In this document: positions 7,867-14,826 of the stretch, piece by piece
Numbering within the stretch: position 1 is the stretch's first letter
Layout of the letters: the number at the start of each line of letters is the position of its first letter
Source of the DNA: an uncultured Clostridia bacterium
GTDB lineage: Bacteria; Bacillota; Clostridia; Oscillospirales; Ruminococcaceae
Assembly: GCA_947175045.1 (NCBI GenBank)
Contig: CAMWLH010000004.1
Span: forward strand, 1-19,879
Direction: 5' to 3'
DNA length: 19,879 bases
Notes under the pieces: model-generated
The model's input: the letters and a program-made list of their open reading frames with translations, nothing else
What the model was told of the DNA's origin: nothing
The model's database searches: none
Translations under genes and position numbers: made by a program

Positions 7867-7934
7867 TATTTGTCGCGTAAGGGTAAGATAAAAAAAACAA
7901 ATATCTTTTTTGTGAAAAATAAATAAAAAGCGCG

Positions 7935-7970
7935 AAAAAAATATCCCCTGCCCAAAAGGACGGGGGATAT
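7935..7970 (-). terminator. Terminator of the DUF4190-like gene at 7988
   Basis: On the minus strand ATATCCCC (7970-7963) pairs with GGGGATAT (7948-7941), followed by TTTTTT. Outer complementary tracts AAAAAGCGC (7925-7933) and GCGCTTTTT (7976-7984) can extend the structure. Confidence 0.85.
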
Positions 7971-7987
7971 AACAAGCGCTTTTTTAA

Positions 7988-8221
7988 TCAATAGCCCGCA
8001 GCCGCAAGACCTGCACCTGCAATGCAAAGGCAACCGACCATAAGAATGTAGATAGCCATGATAACGATTCCTATAATCAGACCCGCCATAGCCATACCCT
8101 TGCCTTCCTCAACGCCCGTTTGCTTCATCTTGTTCAGCGCGATAGCCGATACGATAATACCCGCTACCGGTACAAGAATGCCAAGAATAAGACCTACAAT
8201 AGACAATGTTTTTGTGTCCAT
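7988..8221 (-). CDS. Small DUF4190-like membrane protein (77 aa)
   Basis: The ATG at 8221 is chosen because GGAGG lies 7 bases upstream; an in-frame TTG two codons earlier is too close to that site. The 77-residue protein is almost wholly hydrophobic: a first segment (TLSIVGLILGILVPVAGIIV), then the polar linker NKMKQTGVEEGKG, then a second long segment that ends in a small-residue tail (AGAGLAAAGY). The hydrophobic, Lys-rich linker, Gly-rich hydrophobic plan resembles DUF4190 proteins of Firmicutes, whose function is unknown. It is monocistronic, with its own promoter and terminator, and appears to be a divergent duplicate of the downstream gene at 7491-7787. Confidence 0.78.
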   Translation of the reverse strand: MDTKTLSIVGLILGILVPVAGIIVSAIALNKMKQTGVEEGKGMAMAGLIIGIVIMAIYILMVGCLCIAGAGLAAAGY

Positions 8222-8278
8222 TTCCAAACCTCCGTAAAATAAGTAAAATCATTATTACAGCTGAATTACTGTACTCAT

Positions 8279-8307
8279 ATTATAGCACATTTGTTCCCGC
8301 TTGTCAA
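8279..8307 (-). promoter_or_regulatory. Consensus promoter of the gene at 7988-8221
   Basis: On the minus strand TTGACA (8307-8302), a 17-base spacer and TATAAT (8284-8279). It shares GACAAATATTGACAAGC exactly with the promoter at 7838-7866. Confidence 0.9.
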
Positions 8308-8390
8308 TATTTGTCATGATATATAAACAAACTAAAAATCATCTGTTTTTTGTTGAAAATGCCTATATCTCACAAACAAATGAGGCTATA

Positions 8391-8419
8391 TTGATTTTTA
8401 AGCGGAAATGTGCTATAAT
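8391..8419 (+). promoter_or_regulatory. Promoter of the agmatine operon
   Basis: TTGATT (8391-8396), a 17-base spacer and a perfect TATAAT (8414-8419), about 80 bases before the aguA start. It is divergent from the promoter at 8279-8307. Confidence 0.85.
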
Positions 8420-8432
8420 GGTTAAAATATCG

Positions 8433-8479
8433 AGTGCTTTTGCAAACCGCCTCGCTTTTCCGGAGCTTGCAAAAGCACT
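8433..8479 (+). promoter_or_regulatory. Long hairpin in the aguA leader
   Basis: AGTGCTTTTGCAA (8433-8445) and TTGCAAAAGCACT (8467-8479) are perfectly complementary over 13 bases around a 21-base loop. The hairpin starts near the expected transcription start and ends just before the ribosome site AAAGGA. There is no T-tract, so it is not a plain terminator. It may protect the mRNA 5' end or control translation. Confidence 0.6.
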
Positions 8480-8500
8480 TGGGTGAAAGGACACGATACT

Positions 8501-9601
8501 GTGAATATCATAAACTCAACCCCCGCCAAGGACGGCTTTTATATGCCCGCGGAATTTTCGCCGCACTACGGCTGCATACTTATTTTCCCGGAGCGCTCGG
8601 ATTCGTGGCAGTACGGCGGCTATGCCGCGCGAAAGGCTTTTGTGAGGGTCTGCGAGGCTATCGCCGAAAGCGAGCGCGTAACCGTCTGCGCAAGTGAAAA
8701 GCAGTATGAAAACGCCCGCCGCATGCTCCCGCCGCATATCAGGGTTGTAGAGATGTCCTCTGACGACGCTTGGGCGAGGGATTACGCACCGACCTTTGTT
8801 ACAAACGGCAGCGATATACGCGGGATAAACTGGAGCTTCAACGCGTGGGGCGGCTTGGAGGACGGCTTGTATTTTCCGTGGGACAAGGACGATAAAATGG
8901 CACGCAAGCTGTGCGACCTCTACGAAAAGGATATGTATGATATGAGCGGCTTTGTTCTTGAGGGAGGCTCGATACACGTCGACGGCGAGGGGACCTGTAT
9001 CACCACGGAAGCCTGCCTTTTAAGCGCGGGACGAAATCCCGATATGACAAAGGAAGAGATAGAGCACAAGCTGATGGAATGCCTTAACGTACAAAAGGTA
9101 ATATGGCTGAAGCGCGGTATCTACAACGACGAAACAAACGAGCATGTCGACAATATATGTGCCTTTGTGCGCCCCGCCGAGGTTGTGCTGGCATGGACGG
9201 AGGACAAATCCGACCCGCAGTACGAGCTGTCGAAATCCTGCTATGACATTCTGTCGAATTCGACCGACGCCAAGGGCAGACCCTTTAAAATACACAAGCT
9301 GAATTGTCCCGCTCCCGTCACGATAACCGCCGAGGAATGCGAGGGATTGGACACAATGGATTTTCAGCCGACAAGAACGGAGGGTGAACGCCTTGCCGCT
9401 TCTTATGTAAATTTTTATATTTCCAACGGCGCGGTGGTAATGCCGTTTTTCGGTGACCCAGCCGACGAACCGGCGCGTGAAAAGCTGGCGGAGCTTTTCT
9501 CTGACAGGAAAATTATCCCGATATACGCGCGGGATATTCTGATAGGGGGAGGAAATATCCACTGCATTACACAGCAGATACCGATTTTCGGAGGTCTATA
9601 A
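8501..9601 (+). CDS. aguA: Agmatine deiminase
   Basis: AguA hydrolyses agmatine to N-carbamoylputrescine and ammonia in the cytoplasm. The protein shows the family order: STPAKDGFYMPAEF at the N-terminus, WARDYAPTFVTN, INWSFNAWGG, VLEGGSIHVDGEGT, NDETNEHVDNICAFVRP, NGAVVMPFFGDPADE, and the terminal GGGNIHCITQQIP holding the catalytic Cys355. The start is taken as GTG at 8501, since it has AAAGGA at 9 bases and matches where relatives begin; an in-frame GTG at 8483 would add six residues. The length of 366 residues is typical. The stop codon overlaps the start of the next gene by one base, so translation is coupled. With aguB downstream it forms the two-step agmatine to putrescine route. The neighbouring genes do not include a putrescine carbamoyltransferase, which argues against the energy-yielding agmatine deiminase pathway. 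Confidence 0.95.
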   Translation: MNIINSTPAKDGFYMPAEFSPHYGCILIFPERSDSWQYGGYAARKAFVRVCEAIAESERVTVCASEKQYENARRMLPPHIRVVEMSSDDAWARDYAPTFVTNGSDIRGINWSFNAWGGLEDGLYFPWDKDDKMARKLCDLYEKDMYDMSGFVLEGGSIHVDGEGTCITTEACLLSAGRNPDMTKEEIEHKLMECLNVQKVIWLKRGIYNDETNEHVDNICAFVRPAEVVLAWTEDKSDPQYELSKSCYDILSNSTDAKGRPFKIHKLNCPAPVTITAEECEGLDTMDFQPTRTEGERLAASYVNFYISNGAVVMPFFGDPADEPAREKLAELFSDRKIIPIYARDILIGGGNIHCITQQIPIFGGL

Positions 9602-10080
9602 TGGATATCGTAATGATAGAAAAAGAACAGCTCCCGCTATGTCTTGAAGTTATTCACAAAAGTTTTGAAACAGTCGCACGTGATCTCGGGTTTACCGAGC
9701 AAAACTGCCCCGGTCACACAAGCTTCATGAAAATAGAAAAGCTGAATAATTTTTGGGAATGGGGATTTATGATGTTCGGACTTTGGGACAAGGAAGAGCT
9801 TGTTGGGTATTATTCCTTGTCGGATAAAGGCGGCGGGCGGTATGAGCTGCATAATCTTGCGGTAATTCCCGAACGACGGCATGGCGGCTGCGGAAAAACG
9901 CTGCTTGACGACGCGAAAAAACGTTCAAGAGAAGCGGGCGCGACCACACTTATTCTCAGCTTTATTGAAGAAAGCGCGATATTGAAGCAGTGGTATCTGT
10001 CAAACGGATTTAAACATATCGGCACTGAAAAATATGAGCACCTGCCGTTTACGGTGGGGCTTATGGAACTTGAATTATAG
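9601..10080 (+). CDS. GNAT-family N-acetyltransferase (159 aa)
   Basis: An acetyl-CoA-dependent N-acetyltransferase of the GNAT fold. The central motif A is clear: a strand LHNLAVIPE followed by RRHGGCGKTLLDDAKK (about residues 82-105), giving the pyrophosphate-binding loop. The motif B region FIEESAILKQWYLSNGFKHIG (about 120-140) has the usual Tyr and NGF. The gene starts with ATG overlapping the aguA stop codon, with GGAGG 7 bases upstream, and ends 13 bases before the Nudix gene. The substrate is not visible. Its place between the two agmatine enzymes suggests a polyamine or related amine, but GNATs are also frequent passengers in clostridial operons. Confidence is high in the family and low in the substrate. 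Confidence 0.88.
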   Translation: MDIVMIEKEQLPLCLEVIHKSFETVARDLGFTEQNCPGHTSFMKIEKLNNFWEWGFMMFGLWDKEELVGYYSLSDKGGGRYELHNLAVIPERRHGGCGKTLLDDAKKRSREAGATTLILSFIEESAILKQWYLSNGFKHIGTEKYEHLPFTVGLMELEL

Positions 10081-10093
10081 CGGGGGGAAGAAA

Positions 10094-10558
10094 ATGTCGG
10101 AAGAAAACACAAACTGGGAGAAATCCGTTGCGGGAGTTGTGTTAAAGGACGGAAAAGTCCTGCTGGCGCGGCACACCTACGGCGCAGGCAAAGGGAAGCT
10201 GATTATACCCGGGGGATATATTCAGCACGGCGAAACTCCCGAGAACGCCGTCAAACGCGAGCTAACGGAAGAAACGGGCATTACCGCCGAGCCTGTGGAA
10301 ATAGTCGGGATACGCTTTAATTCGCATGACTGGTATGTTGTATTCCGCGCGGAATACATAAGCGGAGAAGCCCGCTCCGACCACGACGAAAACAGCGAGG
10401 TCATCTGGCTTGAAGTCGAAAAGGCGCTTGAAGCGGAGGACGTCGCGGATTTATCCAAGAAAATGATACAAGCCGCAGTAAGCGGAAAGCCGCTTGTTCC
10501 CACCGAATATAAGGCGGGGGAAAAGCACGCTCCGCAAAGCCTGTACAGCGCCGTATAA
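10094..10558 (+). CDS. Nudix hydrolase (154 aa)
   Basis: Nudix enzymes split nucleoside diphosphates linked to another group, using a divalent metal. A complete Nudix box fits G-x5-E-x7-REL-x-EE-x-G-I: GYIQHGE, seven residues, then RELTEETGI at about residues 36-58. The start ATG at 10094 has a GGGGGGAAG ribosome site and lies 13 bases after the GNAT stop. The N-terminus begins MSEENTNWEKSVAGVVLKDG, and the C-terminal tail of about 25 residues is polar. The substrate cannot be read from the sequence. It is the third gene of the agmatine operon; its link to polyamine metabolism is unexplained. Confidence 0.9.
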   Translation: MSEENTNWEKSVAGVVLKDGKVLLARHTYGAGKGKLIIPGGYIQHGETPENAVKRELTEETGITAEPVEIVGIRFNSHDWYVVFRAEYISGEARSDHDENSEVIWLEVEKALEAEDVADLSKKMIQAAVSGKPLVPTEYKAGEKHAPQSLYSAV

Positions 10559-10599
10559 AAGAGCGGCGCCCGCCACGATCAACGCTTTGCCCCCGCAGG

Positions 10600-10687
10600 A
10601 ATTTTTCCGCAACAAGCCGAAAAAGCGGAGTGAAACGGAGCTTTCTCGGCGCGGTAGGCGAACGGAGTTCGCCGGTGCGGAAAAATT
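10600..10687 (+). repeat. Three-stem structured element before aguB (copy B of GGA-loop family)
   Basis: A perfect 12-base outer stem, AATTTTTCCGCA (10600-10611) with TGCGGAAAAATT (10676-10687), encloses two hairpins. Hairpin 1 (10616-10650) pairs GCCGAAAAAGC with GCTTTCTCGGC with one mismatch. It continues as GC-GGA-GT-GAA-AC-GGA-GC, so a symmetric GGA/GGA internal loop sits under a GT/AC stem and a GAA loop. Hairpin 2 (10657-10673) is GGCGAAC-GGA-GTTCGCC. It lies between the Nudix stop and the aguB ribosome site and could act as an RNA control element or a palindromic repeat. Confidence 0.65.
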
Positions 10688-10708
10688 TTTCAGATAAGGA
10701 GATTTATA

Positions 10709-11590
10709 ATGCGAAAAATTACAGTTGCCGCCGTGCAGATGTCAATACCCGAAACGCCCGAAAAGTCCGTTGAAAAAGCGGACGGGCTTGTCAGAGAAGC
10801 TGCCGCGAAGGGCGCAAACATCATACTTCTGCCCGAGCTTTTCGAGAATTGGTATTTCTGTCAGGAGCGCCGCTATGAAAGCTATAAGTTGGCACTTCCG
10901 TTGGAGGAGAACCCCGCCGTGAACCATTTTAAAGGTGTGGCGCGGGAATTGGGCGTTGTGCTCCCCGTCAGCTTTTTCGAGCGGGACGTTACCGCGCTCT
11001 ACAACAGCCTTGCAATGATAGACGCGGACGGGACGATACTCGGGGTATACCGCAAAACCCATATCCCCGACGATCATTTTTATCAGGAAAAGTTCTACTT
11101 TACCCCCGGGAACACGGGCTTTAAGGTATGGGATACAAAATTCGGCAAAATAGGAGCAGGGATATGCTGGGATCAGTGGTTTCCCGAGGCGGCTCGCTGC
11201 ATGGCACTTATGGGTGCGGAGCTGCTGCTTTATCCCACCGCGATAGGCAGCGAGCCGATAATCGAGTGCGACAGTATGCCCCACTGGCGGCGCTGTATGC
11301 AGGGACATTCCGCAGCGAACCTCATACCCGTTATAGCCGCCAACCGCACGGGAACAGAGCGGGTAACCCCCGATGACGGCAACTCCCGCCAAAGCAGCTC
11401 TCTTACCTTTTACGGAAGCAGCTTCATTACCGACGGCACCGGCGCTCTGCTTCAAAGCGCCGACAGGGTATCCGACTGCGTTCTGACGCAGGAGTTTGAC
11501 CTTGACGCTATCAAGGAGCTGCGCATGAGCTGGGGCGTTTTCCGCGACAGACGACCCGAGGTCTACGGGCGGCTGGTAAGTGACAAATAA
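10709..11590 (+). CDS. aguB: N-carbamoylputrescine amidase
   Basis: A nitrilase-superfamily enzyme that converts N-carbamoylputrescine to putrescine, CO2 and ammonia. The Glu-Lys-Cys triad is visible: Glu43 in LLPELFENWYF, Lys116 in YRKTHIPDDHFYQEKFYF and Cys153 in GICWDQWFPEAAR. The ENWYF and KTHIPD-YQEKFYF motifs are typical of AguB rather than general amidases. The length of 293 residues is standard and the start ATG at 10709 has AAGGAG upstream. It completes the pathway begun by aguA, 1.1 kb upstream on the same strand, but is separated from the Nudix gene by 150 bases that hold only the structured element at 10600-10687. No strong terminator follows, only an AT-rich hairpin near 11645-11676. 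Confidence 0.94.
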   Translation: MRKITVAAVQMSIPETPEKSVEKADGLVREAAAKGANIILLPELFENWYFCQERRYESYKLALPLEENPAVNHFKGVARELGVVLPVSFFERDVTALYNSLAMIDADGTILGVYRKTHIPDDHFYQEKFYFTPGNTGFKVWDTKFGKIGAGICWDQWFPEAARCMALMGAELLLYPTAIGSEPIIECDSMPHWRRCMQGHSAANLIPVIAANRTGTERVTPDDGNSRQSSSLTFYGSSFITDGTGALLQSADRVSDCVLTQEFDLDAIKELRMSWGVFRDRRPEVYGRLVSDK

Positions 11591-11644
11591 AGATTATGAT
11601 TGTTTAAAATGTTAAAAATAACACGCGTTCCTTGTGAAATTATA

Positions 11645-11676
11645 CAAAAATTTTATCAAAAGATAAAAATATTTGT
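11645..11676. other. AT-rich near-palindrome between aguB and the next gene
   Basis: TTTTATC (11651-11657) and GATAAAA (11662-11668) pair around AAAA, with imperfect extension on both sides. It may be a weak terminator for aguB or an upstream element of the promoter at 11685. The remainder of 11591-11757 holds that promoter and nothing else I can recognise. Confidence 0.35.
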
Positions 11677-11684
11677 AAAAAGCT

Positions 11685-11713
11685 ATGACAAACCGCCGAA
11701 AATATGGTATAAT
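11685..11713 (+). promoter_or_regulatory. Promoter of the cytidylate-kinase-like gene
   Basis: ATGACA (11685-11690), a 17-base spacer and a perfect TATAAT (11708-11713), 44 bases before the ATG. Confidence 0.75.
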
Positions 11714-11757
11714 GGAAATGGAAAACCACCTATAATATCTAAAAGGGGGCTTGCATT

Positions 11758-12357
11758 ATGGCTAACAAGATAATCACCATTTCAAGACAATACGGAAGCG
11801 GAGGGCGCGAGATAGGACAGCGCCTGGCGGAAAAGATGGGGATAGAGTTCTACGACAACAAGCTGTTGGACGTCGCCTCAGACGACAGCGGCATTCACAA
11901 GGCTCATTTCACCGCCAATGACGAAAAGCGCACCAACAGCTTTCTGTATCTGCTGTCGACCGCATACGGGCAGGGCTCCATGCCCTTTGACGATACGCTT
12001 TATTTCGCCCAGCAGAACGCCATCAAAAAGGTAGCCGCGGAGCACTCCTGCGTAATAATAGGTCGCTGCGCGGATTACGCGCTGAGGGATTTCAGCGGAG
12101 TAGCCAACGTGTTCATAACCGCTCCCTTTGAGGACAGGGTAAAGCGCGCGATAGAGGTGTACGATATCGACGAGAAGCACGCCGCGGATTATGTCAAAAA
12201 GGTCGACAAGCAGCGTGTGTCGTATTACAACTACTACACCGACAGGCGCTGGGGGCAGGTGCAGCATTACCAGATATGCCTTGACAGCTCCGCGCTCGGC
12301 ATCGAGGGCACGGTAGACCTGCTGGAGCAATTCCTCAAGAGTTATTATCATGAATAA
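11758..12357 (+). CDS. Cytidylate-kinase-like family protein (199 aa)
   Basis: A small P-loop kinase-like protein of the cytidylate kinase-like family (Pfam Cytidylate_kin2 type), common in Firmicutes and of uncertain substrate. The N-terminal ITISRQYGSGGREIGQRLA holds an atypical Walker A loop. It is followed by EFYDNKLLD. CVIIGRCADYALRD is the NMP-binding type core at about 95-108, and the Arg-rich lid includes RVSYYNYYTDRRWG at about 153-166. The ATG at 11758 has AAAGGGGG upstream. The gene has its own promoter and a strong terminator, so it is monocistronic. True CMP kinase activity is not implied: housekeeping cmk genes differ in sequence. The family call is confident, the function open. 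Confidence 0.88.
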   Translation: MANKIITISRQYGSGGREIGQRLAEKMGIEFYDNKLLDVASDDSGIHKAHFTANDEKRTNSFLYLLSTAYGQGSMPFDDTLYFAQQNAIKKVAAEHSCVIIGRCADYALRDFSGVANVFITAPFEDRVKRAIEVYDIDEKHAADYVKKVDKQRVSYYNYYTDRRWGQVQHYQICLDSSALGIEGTVDLLEQFLKSYYHE

Positions 12358-12361
12358 GCCG

Positions 12362-12397
12362 ACCCCGCACGAAATTTTGTTTTCGTGCGGGGTTTTT
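12362..12397 (+). terminator. Terminator of the cytidylate-kinase-like gene
   Basis: A 13-base perfect stem, ACCCCGCACGAAA (12362-12374) with TTTCGTGCGGGGT (12381-12393), is followed by TTTT. Confidence 0.92.
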
Positions 12398-12408
12398 AAT
12401 TTTACGTT

Positions 12409-13923
12409 TTATGCCACCGAGTAAGCCAATATTGCTGCCGCGTCAATTGCGTTTACGCGTCCGTCGCCGTTGAAATCGCCTATAAACGTGTCTATTGTCA
12501 GATTATTAGTAAGATATCTCAAGAGCAGAGCCGCATCCATCGCGTTGACTGCTTGATTTCCGCTGATGTCTCCCGGTATCTTCGCCGTGCGGTCAATAAC
12601 CACGAAATACCGCCCCGCACCGTAAACATCGAGAGCCGCATTGCCCGACTCGTCGACCCGCCCATAGGAAACATATTCCGCTTTGTTGCGCGATTCGTTG
12701 TAGCGAAGCAGCGTGACAAAACTGCCGCTGTCCGCCGTTCCGACGTTGTATATAAGCTGCGCTCTCATATTGATATTGCCGATATCGAACCCCGCGCCCA
12801 TGCTGCCGCCGACGAGACGCAGGATATCCTGCGGGATACGGTTTGTGTAGTAAAACTGCGGATTTACAATGCTGATATTGCTGTTAGGGTCAGCCAGCCA
12901 TGAGAAACGCATATCTATCGGAACGCTCTCCGAAAGCACAGGCTCGACCTCAGGCACTTCGGGAATATCGGGCTCGGCGGGCTTCTGGGGTTCGGAGGGT
13001 TTAGCGGGCTCGGTCGGCTCGGCGGGTTTAGCGGGAGTATCGGTCACCTCGCTCATGCTCTCGTCATAGTCCGTGTCCGCTTTAGGGATAGCGACGGGAT
13101 TGCTGATGGAATGATCCTTTCTTATCGTCGCGGTGCTCACGCAGAAATAATCGTGCCGCAGCACGGGCTGCGAGCCCACGGGATCGTCCCACGTAACGTC
13201 CACATGATACCATTTATCGCCTATCCGCACCATATTCCACATATGATTTTCGCCGTTGCCCGAGCCTACGACGCATATGCACTGAACGCCTATCGATTGA
13301 CAAAGATACGCAAACGCCTTTGAATATCCCTCACATAGCGCCCTGCCGTTCACCAAAGGTCCGTCGGCTTCGGATTTGTAAACCGGACCGTTAAGAGTAT
13401 ATGTAGTCATATTGACGATAGCGTCGTGCAGCACCTTTACCTGCTTAAATACGTCCGATTCCTTAAGCGCGTCCTCGATTATCGGCGCGGCGGCTTCCTC
13501 TATCTGCGACCGTATGTTTCTGACCTGCGCGGCGGTCCTCGTATAATTGGGATTAACCGTAAGCCAGTTATGCGTGGTGGGATTTCCCGTGCCCGTTGCC
13601 GAGCCGTCCGTATTGAAAAGCTGCGGATTTTCGTATTTCAGCAGCGTCATAACCATTCCCAGAGTATCATCGTTAAGCTTGTATTCCGAAATATCCATGC
13701 CGCTCTCGCTGTTTTTGACAGCGCTGAAAAGCAGCCCGTAAGCCGCCTTCTGATCCTCCGTCAAAAGGGAATAATAATATTTAGACTCATAGTCCTCCAA
13801 TATGCTCGCGCCCGCCGCATAAACCGCGGAATACCTTCCGCCGAGAAGCTCCGTAACAGGCGAAGAAAAAAACGCGAGCGCCGTCAAAAATGCTACAAAA
13901 TAACTCAAAAATCTATGTTTCAT
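12409..13923 (-). CDS. Secreted transglutaminase-like protein with C-terminal dockerin (504 aa)
   Basis: Numbering is from the ATG at 13923, which has GGGAGG 4 bases upstream; a GTG eight codons earlier lacks a site. Residues 1-36 or so form a signal peptide ending near AVYAAGAS. The transglutaminase-like cysteine-protease fold spans about 150-275, with the triad Cys197 in GRALCEGYSKAFAYL, His227 in ENHMWNMV and Asp242 in WYHVDVTWDDP. A Pro/Glu/Lys linker lies at about 297-330, then a roughly 110-residue beta-rich region of unknown type. The end (about 451-504) is a type I dockerin with two calcium-loop repeats, GDISGNQAVNAMDAALLLRYL and GDFNGDGRVNAIDAAAILAY. It is thus predicted to attach to a cohesin, as a cellulosome component that may cut or crosslink protein. 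It follows the membrane protein at 13981 by 57 bases. Confidence 0.92.
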   Translation of the reverse strand: MKHRFLSYFVAFLTALAFFSSPVTELLGGRYSAVYAAGASILEDYESKYYYSLLTEDQKAAYGLLFSAVKNSESGMDISEYKLNDDTLGMVMTLLKYENPQLFNTDGSATGTGNPTTHNWLTVNPNYTRTAAQVRNIRSQIEEAAAPIIEDALKESDVFKQVKVLHDAIVNMTTYTLNGPVYKSEADGPLVNGRALCEGYSKAFAYLCQSIGVQCICVVGSGNGENHMWNMVRIGDKWYHVDVTWDDPVGSQPVLRHDYFCVSTATIRKDHSISNPVAIPKADTDYDESMSEVTDTPAKPAEPTEPAKPSEPQKPAEPDIPEVPEVEPVLSESVPIDMRFSWLADPNSNISIVNPQFYYTNRIPQDILRLVGGSMGAGFDIGNINMRAQLIYNVGTADSGSFVTLLRYNESRNKAEYVSYGRVDESGNAALDVYGAGRYFVVIDRTAKIPGDISGNQAVNAMDAALLLRYLTNNLTIDTFIGDFNGDGRVNAIDAAAILAYSVA

Positions 13924-13980
13924 AATGCCTCCCGAAAATTTTTCCACTTTATCCGTCTGCCTGAACCGCCAACTGTCATC

Positions 13981-14715
13981 TCACCATTTCCTGTCATAGC
14001 TCGGAGCGTCCAGAGCGGGGTTTGAAGTCCTCGGAACGACCCTCTTTTTCTGCGAGATATGCTCCGCGATATTGAAGGGCTTCTTTTCGGGCTTGTTTTT
14101 ATATTGCTCCGCGTAATGATTTATAGCCTGCTCCAAGCGTTTTGTGCTGCCCAGCCGACCGCTTACCTCCAGCGTTTCGCGCAGCGTAAAGCCCCTTTCG
14201 TTCAACTCGCGGTCGTCGAAAGCGGTCTCGCCGTTTTCCACATGATACCCCAGATGCTCGTCCGGCAGCAGGAACTCCCGTATCTCGCCCTTTATCCTAA
14301 CGCTGTCGGGAGCGGTCTTGGGGTCGCGCGAAACGCTCTCGAACCCCTCAAACCTTATAAAATACAGCCGCCTGTAAATTATCCTCTCCCCGTACCGTAT
14401 AAACTCCCCCGCGTAAACGCTGTAAACCATCGCGTCGGGAAGAATATCAAAATAAGTATATCGGCTGTGCCGGCGCTTCATTTTTTCCGTAAAATACGCC
14501 GCCGTAAAGGCGAACACCATACCTATAAACACCGTCCCCGCGATAACAGCCAGCATAAGCACGATAATTTCCCTGTCCATATCCGCGCGCAGATTCATCA
14601 CCAGATAAACCGTGCAGAACACGCACACCGCAAACAGCGGCATAAACACTATTATCATCATGCTTTTCAGCCTGCGGCGGTATTTCTCCGTGTCCGCGTG
14701 AAAAAAATATTTCAT
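13981..14715 (-). CDS. Membrane protein of unknown function, two helices plus cytoplasmic domain (244 aa)
   Basis: I do not recognise a named family. A basic N-terminus (KYRRRLKS) leads into two hydrophobic segments at about 18-41 and 49-72, followed by a basic KMKRRHSRY. The remaining 165 residues would therefore be cytoplasmic. The part at about 85-150 alternates strands (YTYFDILPDAMVYSVY, ERIIYRRLYFIRFEGFESV), a layout like YcxB or bacterial PH-like domains. A helical, charged tail ends in KKRVVPR and a short polar stretch. The ATG at 14715 has AAAAGG upstream. A promoter at 14827-14855 and a structured leader precede it. It probably heads a two-gene unit with the dockerin transglutaminase. 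Confidence 0.75.
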   Translation of the reverse strand: MKYFFHADTEKYRRRLKSMMIIVFMPLFAVCVFCTVYLVMNLRADMDREIIVLMLAVIAGTVFIGMVFAFTAAYFTEKMKRRHSRYTYFDILPDAMVYSVYAGEFIRYGERIIYRRLYFIRFEGFESVSRDPKTAPDSVRIKGEIREFLLPDEHLGYHVENGETAFDDRELNERGFTLRETLEVSGRLGSTKRLEQAINHYAEQYKNKPEKKPFNIAEHISQKKRVVPRTSNPALDAPSYDRKW

Positions 14716-14774
14716 GTTAGTATGCCTTTTATAAATGCTGCTCCAAGCAAATTATTTAAATTTGAATTTTCCGC

Positions 14775-14812
14775 GTCGAGCTTTACGCCGCTCCGTGCTT
14801 ACGCGGCTCGAC
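14775..14812 (-). promoter_or_regulatory. Hairpin in the leader of the gene at 14715
   Basis: GTCGAGC (14775-14781) pairs with GCTCGAC (14806-14812); a short inner CGC/GCG pairing is possible. The minus-strand loop contains ACGGAG. It lies just downstream of the promoter, about 60 bases before the start codon, and there is no T-tract after it. Confidence 0.45.
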
Positions 14813-14826
14813 CGTTCCTTGATATT

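Noticed and set aside
7784..7975. 63-residue minus-strand ORF between the two DUF4190-like genes
   Set aside because: It covers the promoter and leader of the downstream gene and has no ribosome site or family likeness.
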